A stretch of DNA of 64,000 bases. Source: Hyphomicrobiales bacterium (GTDB taxonomy: Bacteria; Pseudomonadota; Alphaproteobacteria; Rhizobiales; Rhizobiaceae). Below the pieces are notes generated by a model. That model did not search any database. It saw only the letters and a list, made by a program, of their open reading frames with translations, and was not told the origin of the DNA. Where the stretch lies: contig UBUL01000001.1 of NCBI GenBank assembly GCA_900468625.1, forward strand, positions 25,324 through 89,323, given 5' to 3'. The position numbers and the translations under genes were made by a program. Shown here piece by piece: positions 59,153 through 64,000 of the stretch (within the stretch, counting starts at the first letter, position 1; every line of letters begins with the position of its first letter).

Positions 59153-59177
59153 GGCCCGCTTGAGTTGCGGGCCTTTT
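59153..59177 (+). terminator. Intrinsic terminator of eipA
   Basis: GGCCCGC and GCGGGCC pair around TTGAGTT, then TTTTCTTT. Confidence 0.9.
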
Positions 59178-59260
59178 CTTTCCCGGAGTCTCGGGCTCTG
59201 AAATCAAAGAAGCAGCCCGCGCCGGTAAACCATATCCGCGTTAAACGCTTGCCCGCATGG

Positions 59261-59275
59261 CTAACCCATGATTAA
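59261..59275 (+). promoter_or_regulatory. Candidate CtrA-box upstream of the coiled-coil protein gene
   Basis: CTAA-CCCATGA-TTAA differs from TTAA-N7-TTAA at one of eight positions. It lies 46 bases before the start codon at 59321, a good distance for a regulated promoter. Confidence 0.45.
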
Positions 59276-59320
59276 TCATCCTATCGACATCGGACATAAC
59301 TCCAGGATACTGGTCGCGTC

Positions 59321-60532
59321 GTGATTCAATTTGCTCTCTTGTTCGGGTTGGGCTTTCTGACGGCCGCTCTTCTGGGCTTTCTCATCGCGCCGTCGATCCA
59401 TCGTCGTATCGTCTGGTTCACCGAAAAGCGCCTGAAGGCGACGATGCCGCTGAGTCCGCAGGAAGTGCGTGCGCAAAAGGACATGGCCCGCGCCCTCTTC
59501 GCCGCCGAAAACGCCAGGACCGAACATGCCCTGACGCAGGAGCGCGACAAGACCGTCGCGCTGCAGATCCATAACGGCAAGCTTCAGCAGGAAGCCGGCC
59601 GCCTCTCGGCCGGAAATACCGAGCTGCAGACGCGCATCGACGATCTGGAAGTGGAGGCGGGGGAACTGCGCTCACGCCTGCGCCGCGAGGAAAGCTATAT
59701 CAGCCAGCTCAAATCGAGCATCCATACCGCCGAGCAGGCCAGCGCCGAAAAGGAAGCCGATATTGACGGGCTGCGCAAGCGGATGACGAAGATGGCGGCC
59801 GACGCCGACAATTTCAGGATCGACCTTGCAGCCCGCGAGACCGAGATCGAGAGCCTGAAGCTGCGCATCAACACATTGCGGGATGAACGTGAGGCTCTGC
59901 GCCAGGAGTTGAGCGCGGCGAACCTGCGCGCAGCGAATGCGGAACAGTCGCTCCGCCAGGAAAGCGACAAGAACAAGCGGCTTGAAGAACGGCTCGACCG
60001 CGAAATTGCCGGCAGCGCCGATAAAGAAACCGCAATCGAACGGCACACTCAGGACGTCATCCGCCTGAGGGAGCGGCTGGAGGCCGCCGTCAAGGAATCG
60101 AAGGAAGCAGGCAAAGCGCTTCGTGCCGCAGGTCTGACACCGCCGAAGAAGACGGCAAGGACGCCGAAGCTCGCTGCGGCGTCCATGGTTTCAGCCATCG
60201 CCGACAGCCAGGCGGATACAGCCGAGCCCGCACAAGCGGCAGAACCGGAACGAACAGTGAAAGACGAAATCGCCCAAATGACGGAAGAGGTTCGCAATCG
60301 GGCCGCGGCCCTGTCGGACCGCCTGCTGAAAGCCCGCACGCCGGCGCATGACGACGCCATGCGCGAGGAGATTGCCAAGATTGCGGCCAATATGGTGGCT
60401 CTGACGGCACTCAAGGAAGGCGATGCCTCACCGATCCTCGATCTGCTGCCGAAGAATCGGGATGCCGCCGCGCCGGGCGCGCGCGTCAGCCTCGCCGACC
60501 GCGTTGCCGCCATATTGCCAAAGCATTCCTGA
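59321..60532 (+). CDS. Membrane-anchored coiled-coil protein, uncharacterised
   Basis: A 403-residue protein. The first 27 residues form a membrane helix (FALLFGLGFLTAALLGFLIAPSI). From about residue 55 to 265 it is a continuous, charged coiled coil (repeated E, L, R, Q pattern such as LRRRLRREES, AETEIESLKLRINTLRDEREALRQEL). The C-terminal third is Ala/Pro-rich, then a short helical part (DRLLKARTPAHDDAMREEIAKIAANMVALTALKEGD). It starts with GTG at 59321. I do not recognise a family. The shape suggests an envelope scaffold or division-related protein. The candidate CtrA-box upstream fits a cell-cycle role. Confidence 0.8.
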   Translation: MIQFALLFGLGFLTAALLGFLIAPSIHRRIVWFTEKRLKATMPLSPQEVRAQKDMARALFAAENARTEHALTQERDKTVALQIHNGKLQQEAGRLSAGNTELQTRIDDLEVEAGELRSRLRREESYISQLKSSIHTAEQASAEKEADIDGLRKRMTKMAADADNFRIDLAARETEIESLKLRINTLRDEREALRQELSAANLRAANAEQSLRQESDKNKRLEERLDREIAGSADKETAIERHTQDVIRLRERLEAAVKESKEAGKALRAAGLTPPKKTARTPKLAAASMVSAIADSQADTAEPAQAAEPERTVKDEIAQMTEEVRNRAAALSDRLLKARTPAHDDAMREEIAKIAANMVALTALKEGDASPILDLLPKNRDAAAPGARVSLADRVAAILPKHS

Positions 60533-60590
60533 CCTGAGGTGCCGTGCAAAGTTGCCGGCCGTTTTGCGGCAACGATATGCGCCAAATCAG

Positions 60591-61421
60591 CTAGATACGA
60601 CCGTTCTTCGCGGCCATCTCGAAAAGGGCGATACCGCTTGCCGTCCCGACATTGAGGCTATCCAAGCCGGGAGCCTGCGGGATTCGCACGCTGCCGAAGG
60701 CAGAAAGGATGTTCTCCGGCAGACCATCTCCCTCCGTGCCGACCACCAGCGCCATGCGGTCCGAAGCCGGCACATCCCGAATGTCCAAGCTCCCGCGCGG
60801 TGACAGGCTCCAGATGGCAAAGCCACGCCCGGCCAGCGCCGCAAGCAGCTCGACGCCGCTGGATTGCCGACGATAGGGAATTGTCAGGATCGAACCGACC
60901 GAAACCCTGAGTGCCTTTCGGTAAAGCGGATCGCAACAGCTCTCGTCCAGCAGCACCGCATCTGCGCCGAAGGCCGCGGCATTGCGAAACATGGAACCCA
61001 TATTGTCGTGATTGGAAATGCCGCAGCCGACAAGCACGAGCGCCTGCTTTGGAATATGGTCGAGAAAGGCACCCGTCCCCTCTCCCGTCGTCCTGCGCCC
61101 CAGCGCCAGAACGCCGCGATGCAGATGGAAACCAACAATGCCGTCGAGCACCTCGGCGGATGCGACATAAACCGGGACATCGGCCGGAAAGCTATCGATG
61201 ATGCCGCCGAGCCCGGCAACGCGGTTCTTGAGCAGCAGCACCTTTTCCGCGGCGAAATCGCCGGCCGCCGCATGTGCGCCGGCAAGCAGCCGCAGCACGA
61301 CCGTACCTTCCGCAATGAAACGGCTGTCGCGGCCCGTGAGATCGCGTTCGCGGATATCGCGGAATTCGGCGATGCGCGGATCGTCGGGATGCGTAATCTC
61401 GATGAGCCGCTCGTTCGTCAT
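60591..61421 (-). CDS. SpoU/TrmH-family RNA 2'-O-methyltransferase
   Basis: A 276-residue SPOUT methyltransferase. The three conserved motifs are visible: SNHDNMGSMFRNAAAFGADAVLLD, ALVVGTEGDGLP and VRIPQAPGLDSLNVGTASGIALFE. The N-terminal region (TVVLRLLAGAHAA and similar) resembles the substrate-binding part of rRNA/tRNA members. ATG 61421 gives the start MTNERLIEITHPDDPRI; the frame extends upstream but overlaps the next gene. It should methylate a ribose in rRNA or tRNA; which one cannot be told. The stop lies close after a convergent gene end. Confidence 0.92.
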   Translation of the reverse strand: MTNERLIEITHPDDPRIAEFRDIRERDLTGRDSRFIAEGTVVLRLLAGAHAAAGDFAAEKVLLLKNRVAGLGGIIDSFPADVPVYVASAEVLDGIVGFHLHRGVLALGRRTTGEGTGAFLDHIPKQALVLVGCGISNHDNMGSMFRNAAAFGADAVLLDESCCDPLYRKALRVSVGSILTIPYRRQSSGVELLAALAGRGFAIWSLSPRGSLDIRDVPASDRMALVVGTEGDGLPENILSAFGSVRIPQAPGLDSLNVGTASGIALFEMAAKNGRI

Positions 61422-61431
61422 CGTCAGACCG

Positions 61432-61809
61432 TCAGTTGGACAGCGATATGGTCGCCACGGTGCGGCCGATACCGTAGTCGAAGACGATGGCCTGGCGCTG
61501 ACCGCCGGCAAGCGTGCCATAGAACAGCACCTGATTGCCCGACAGCGCCGTGGACTGCACCGTAAAGCCCGCCGGCAGCAGAGCCGTCACCGCAACCGGA
61601 GCATCGGAGGGGATGCCGGAAGCAGCCTGCCCGGCAGGCTTTGCCGCCGGCTTCATCGTCTTGTAGACAACGGCGCCGAAGACGGCCATAAGGCTCACCA
61701 CCATGACGGCCGCAGAGACGATCTGCAGGCGGATCATCTTGCGTCGGACTTTCTCCAGGGCCGGATCGAGGGGCTTTTCCTCTTGATCGTCTGGCTCGAG
61801 ATTCGTCAT
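61432..61809 (-). CDS. Small single-pass membrane protein, uncharacterised
   Basis: A 125-residue protein: acidic N-terminus, one membrane helix at about residues 28-50 (LQIVSAAVMVVSLMAVFGAVVYKTM) and a periplasmic domain with beta-type pattern (VAVTALLPAGFTVQSTALSGNQVLFYGTL, QAIVFDYGIGRTVATISL). I do not know a family name. It is 10 bases upstream of the methyltransferase gene on the same strand, so they are probably co-transcribed. Confidence 0.75.
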   Translation of the reverse strand: MTNLEPDDQEEKPLDPALEKVRRKMIRLQIVSAAVMVVSLMAVFGAVVYKTMKPAAKPAGQAASGIPSDAPVAVTALLPAGFTVQSTALSGNQVLFYGTLAGGQRQAIVFDYGIGRTVATISLSN

Positions 61810-61859
61810 CGATGCGTCCTTGCTTCCTGAAGAGCGCCTTGTGCGCCGGAGAAATACGT

Positions 61860-62885
61860 TTGAGCGACCCCTTTAAAGAAGCCGCGAGCAATAGAAAAGT
61901 CCTTACCGCCGATGAAAATGCCGAAGGACGGCTCGATTCGTGGCTGACGGCCGAGATCGGCGAGGAATTTTCCCGCAGCCGCGTGCAGGCGCTGATCAAG
62001 GACGGCGCGGTTTTGCTCAATGGCGCACCGGTGACGGACGCCAAGCGCAAGGTGCGCCCCGGAGACGTCTATCAGGTCACATTGCCCGAGCCTGAGGATC
62101 CGACGCCGCAGGGTGAGGATATCCCGCTCGACGTGCTCTATGAGGACGACGACGTCATCGTCATCTCTAAGCCGGCCGGGCTTGTCGTGCATCCAGCCGC
62201 GGGCAACTGGACAGGGACATTGGTCAATGCTCTGATCCATCATTGCGGCAACAGCCTTTCCGGCATCGGCGGCGTCCGCCGTCCGGGCATCGTTCACCGG
62301 CTGGACAAGGATACGACGGGAGTGATGGTCGTCGCCAAGAACGATGTCGCTCACCGGCATCTGTCCCAGCAATTTGCCGATCATGGCCGGACGACATCGT
62401 TGGAGCGCGCCTATCAGGCAATCGTCTGGGGACGTCCCCGCCAGCTCGTCGGCACCATCGATGCGCCCCTCGGCCGCTCGAGCAGCGACCGCACGCGCCG
62501 CGCCGTCAAGCGTCCGGATTCTCAGGATGCCGACGAAGCGATCACGCATTACGAGGTGGTGGAGCGCTTCCACGAGACACCGGACGCGACTGCCCTCGCC
62601 TCGCTGATCGAGTGCCACCTGGAAACCGGCCGCACCCATCAGATCCGCGTGCATATGGCGCATATCGGCCACCCGCTGCTCGGTGACGCCGTTTACGGCG
62701 GCGGCTTCAAGACCAAGGCCAATCTCCTGCCGGAAGCCGCAAAGCAGGCCGTCCACCGCTTCACGCGCCAGGCGCTCCATGCCTACATGCTGCAATTCGA
62801 ACATCCCCGCACTGGCGAGGTCATGCATTTCGAGGCACCGCTGCCCGATGACATGGAGGAATTGGCGGCAGCACTCAGAGGATAG
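61860..62885 (+). CDS. rluD: RluD-type 23S rRNA pseudouridine synthase
   Basis: A 341-residue enzyme. An N-terminal S4 RNA-binding domain (RLDSWLTAEIGEEFSRSRVQALIKDGAVLLNG) is followed by the catalytic domain with HRLDKDTTG (catalytic D149). LETGRTHQIRVHMAHIGHPLLGD is also typical. TTG 61860 is chosen because GGAGA lies about 7-8 bases upstream; an earlier ATG at 61812 would add 16 non-conserved residues. It modifies helix 69 of 23S rRNA in E. coli. The gene is divergent from the small membrane protein and precedes rpoH by about 360 bases, an order seen in related bacteria. Confidence 0.92.
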   Translation: MSDPFKEAASNRKVLTADENAEGRLDSWLTAEIGEEFSRSRVQALIKDGAVLLNGAPVTDAKRKVRPGDVYQVTLPEPEDPTPQGEDIPLDVLYEDDDVIVISKPAGLVVHPAAGNWTGTLVNALIHHCGNSLSGIGGVRRPGIVHRLDKDTTGVMVVAKNDVAHRHLSQQFADHGRTTSLERAYQAIVWGRPRQLVGTIDAPLGRSSSDRTRRAVKRPDSQDADEAITHYEVVERFHETPDATALASLIECHLETGRTHQIRVHMAHIGHPLLGDAVYGGGFKTKANLLPEAAKQAVHRFTRQALHAYMLQFEHPRTGEVMHFEAPLPDDMEELAAALRG

Positions 62886-63248
62886 GCGCGAAACGTCACA
62901 ATGACTGGACGCCTGCCCTCTACCGCCCTATAATATCGCGTATGAAGGACCGAAGTCCGAGCGCCTGTGCTGACCGAAAACGCGACCGCGTTTGGGAGGT
63001 CGACATGGTTACGTCATATGGCGCCGGATTGATCGGGAGAATAGTCCCAAGGGCGATGTCACGGCGAGACCAGTGGTCACGCTGCTGTAACACTTGCGTG
63101 ACCACATCCTTGAATCACCGTTTCGCCGTACTTATCTTTACATTGGTTGAGTGCGGGGTCCGTGGACCCGTACGCCTTGGTCCGCTTCGCAGAAGGCGCA
63201 AATACGCCCCCAGAAGGAACCAGATCTTGAATAGGAGGGTGCAAAATC
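62886..63248. other. rpoH upstream region
   Basis: No convincing gene; a 105-codon open frame at 62942-63259 overlaps the rpoH start and has no family features. The region contains a plausible housekeeping promoter at 63110-63138. AGGAGG lies 9 bases before the rpoH ATG. Confidence 0.6.
63110..63138 (+). promoter_or_regulatory. Candidate housekeeping promoter of rpoH
   Basis: TTGAAT, a 17-base spacer and TATCTT. A GAATC (GANTC) site overlaps the -35. The start codon is about 110 bases downstream. A classical heat-shock promoter was not recognised. Confidence 0.45.
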
Positions 63249-64000
63249 ATGGCCCGTAATACCTTGCCATCCATTGCTGCCGGAGAAGCCGGCCTCAATC
63301 GTTATCTCGACGAAATCCGCAAGTTCCCGATGCTGGAGCCGCAGGAAGAGTACATGCTCGCCAAGCGTTATGCGGAACATGCCGACCGTCAGGCCGCACA
63401 CAAGCTCGTCACCAGCCATCTGCGCCTCGTGGCGAAGATCGCCATGGGCTATCGCGGCTATGGCCTGCCGATCGGCGAAGTCGTATCGGAAGGCAATGTC
63501 GGCCTGATGCAGGCCGTGAAAAAGTTCGATCCGGAACGCGGCTTCCGCCTGGCAACCTACGCCATGTGGTGGATCAAGGCTTCGATCCAGGAATATATCC
63601 TGCGCTCGTGGTCGCTCGTAAAGATGGGCACGACGGCCAACCAGAAGCGCCTGTTCTTCAACCTGCGCCGGCTCAAGGGCCGCATCCAGGCCATCGACGA
63701 CGGCGATCTGAAGCCCGAACATGTCACCGAGATCGCCAACAAGCTGAAGGTCTCGGAAGAGGAAGTCGTTTCGATGAACCGCCGCCTTTCCGGCGACGCT
63801 TCGCTGAATGCGCCAATCAAGGCCTCCGAGGGCGATTCCGGCCAGTGGCAGGATTGGCTTGTCGACGATCACGACAGCCAGGAAGCGGTGCTGATCGAGC
63901 AGGACGAACTCGATACGCGCCGCCGGATGCTGGCCCGCGCCATGAGCGTGCTGAACGATCGTGAGCGCCGCATCTTCGAGGCTCCCCCCCCCCCCCCCCC
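63249..64000 (+). CDS. rpoH: Heat-shock sigma factor RpoH (3' end outside window)
   Basis: The first about 245 codons of sigma-32. The start MARNTLPSIAAGEAGLNRYLDEIRKFPMLEPQEEYMLAKRY is typical of alphaproteobacterial RpoH. Region 2 is intact (HLRLVAKIAMGYRGYGLPIGEVVSEGNVGLMQAVKKFDPERGFRLATYAMWWIKASIQEYIL). The RpoH box appears as QKRLFFNLRRLK. The reading frame is open to the window end, but the last 17 bases are all C, giving a run of Pro after RRIFEA, where the family continues with RRLAED-type sequence. This tail is best seen as an assembly or contig-end artefact. Confidence 0.95.
   Translation, partial: MARNTLPSIAAGEAGLNRYLDEIRKFPMLEPQEEYMLAKRYAEHADRQAAHKLVTSHLRLVAKIAMGYRGYGLPIGEVVSEGNVGLMQAVKKFDPERGFRLATYAMWWIKASIQEYILRSWSLVKMGTTANQKRLFFNLRRLKGRIQAIDDGDLKPEHVTEIANKLKVSEEEVVSMNRRLSGDASLNAPIKASEGDSGQWQDWLVDDHDSQEAVLIEQDELDTRRRMLARAMSVLNDRERRIFEAPPPPP
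63984..64000. other. Poly-C run at the window end
   Basis: Seventeen consecutive C bases interrupt rpoH codons that are otherwise highly conserved. The likely cause is a sequencing or assembly artefact at a contig end, not biology. Confidence 0.75.

Noticed and set aside
62942..63259. A 105-codon frame upstream of rpoH
   Set aside because: It overlaps the rpoH start, has no ribosome-binding site of note and no family features.

Overview
The window looks like chromosomal DNA from a Rhizobium-type alphaproteobacterium (Rhizobiaceae). The evidence is a high-GC coding style, the PhyR/EcfG general stress system, the CtrA-ChpT-SciP cell-cycle set, a braDEFGC-type amino-acid transporter, a urt-ure urea cluster, soxBDAG, and small palindromic repeats of the kinds scattered through rhizobial genomes. 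I see no rRNA, tRNA, CRISPR array, transposase or prophage. Both ends cut a gene: phyR at the left and rpoH at the right. The last 17 bases are a C homopolymer that does not fit rpoH.

Layout. 1-1871: the phyR tail and an HWE-family histidine kinase gene behind a candidate EcfG promoter. 2351-13895: reductive pyrimidine catabolism (preT, preA, a RutR-like repressor, a beta-ureidopropionase-type amidohydrolase, dihydropyrimidinase) with an ABC importer of the NMT1/THI5 type, a small SMR-like membrane protein and a cupin. 14389-18938: an RND efflux pair. 18977-26872 (minus strand): a complete urease operon, ureD-A-B-C-E-F-G, interleaved with a DUF1272 protein, an LprI-like protein, a GT29/sialyltransferase-like protein and a membrane GGDEF protein. 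27141-32927 (minus): the urea ABC transporter urtABCDE. 33157-37456 (plus, divergent from urtA): an NCS1 permease fused to a hybrid histidine kinase, followed by a LuxR-type response regulator. 37498-44231 (minus): a 2-hydroxyacid dehydrogenase and the bra branched-chain/broad amino-acid transporter. 44535-52238 (minus): a dimethylglycine-dehydrogenase-like enzyme and heterotetrameric sarcosine oxidase. 52565-53359: a CysQ-like phosphatase. 53659-60532: a CtrA neighbourhood (sciP, a FliJ-like gene, ctrA, a degenerate receiver, chpT, eipA, a coiled-coil membrane protein). 60591-64000: a SpoU methyltransferase, a small membrane protein, an RluD-type synthase and rpoH.

How it fits together. About 50 kb is devoted to scavenging nitrogen and one-carbon compounds: pyrimidines, urea, amino acids and sarcosine/dimethylglycine. 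Pyrimidine breakdown ends in ammonia, CO2 and a beta-amino acid. The urt/ure block takes up urea and hydrolyses it. The divergent NCS1-kinase plus LuxR regulator is the most unusual system here. Its position suggests a transporter-derived sensor for urea or a urea-related nitrogen compound that controls urt/ure, but this is inference.

Three families of short dispersed palindromic repeats sit between genes and even inside the urease and urt operons. In two places the terminal TAG of one family supplies the stop codon of the flanking gene.
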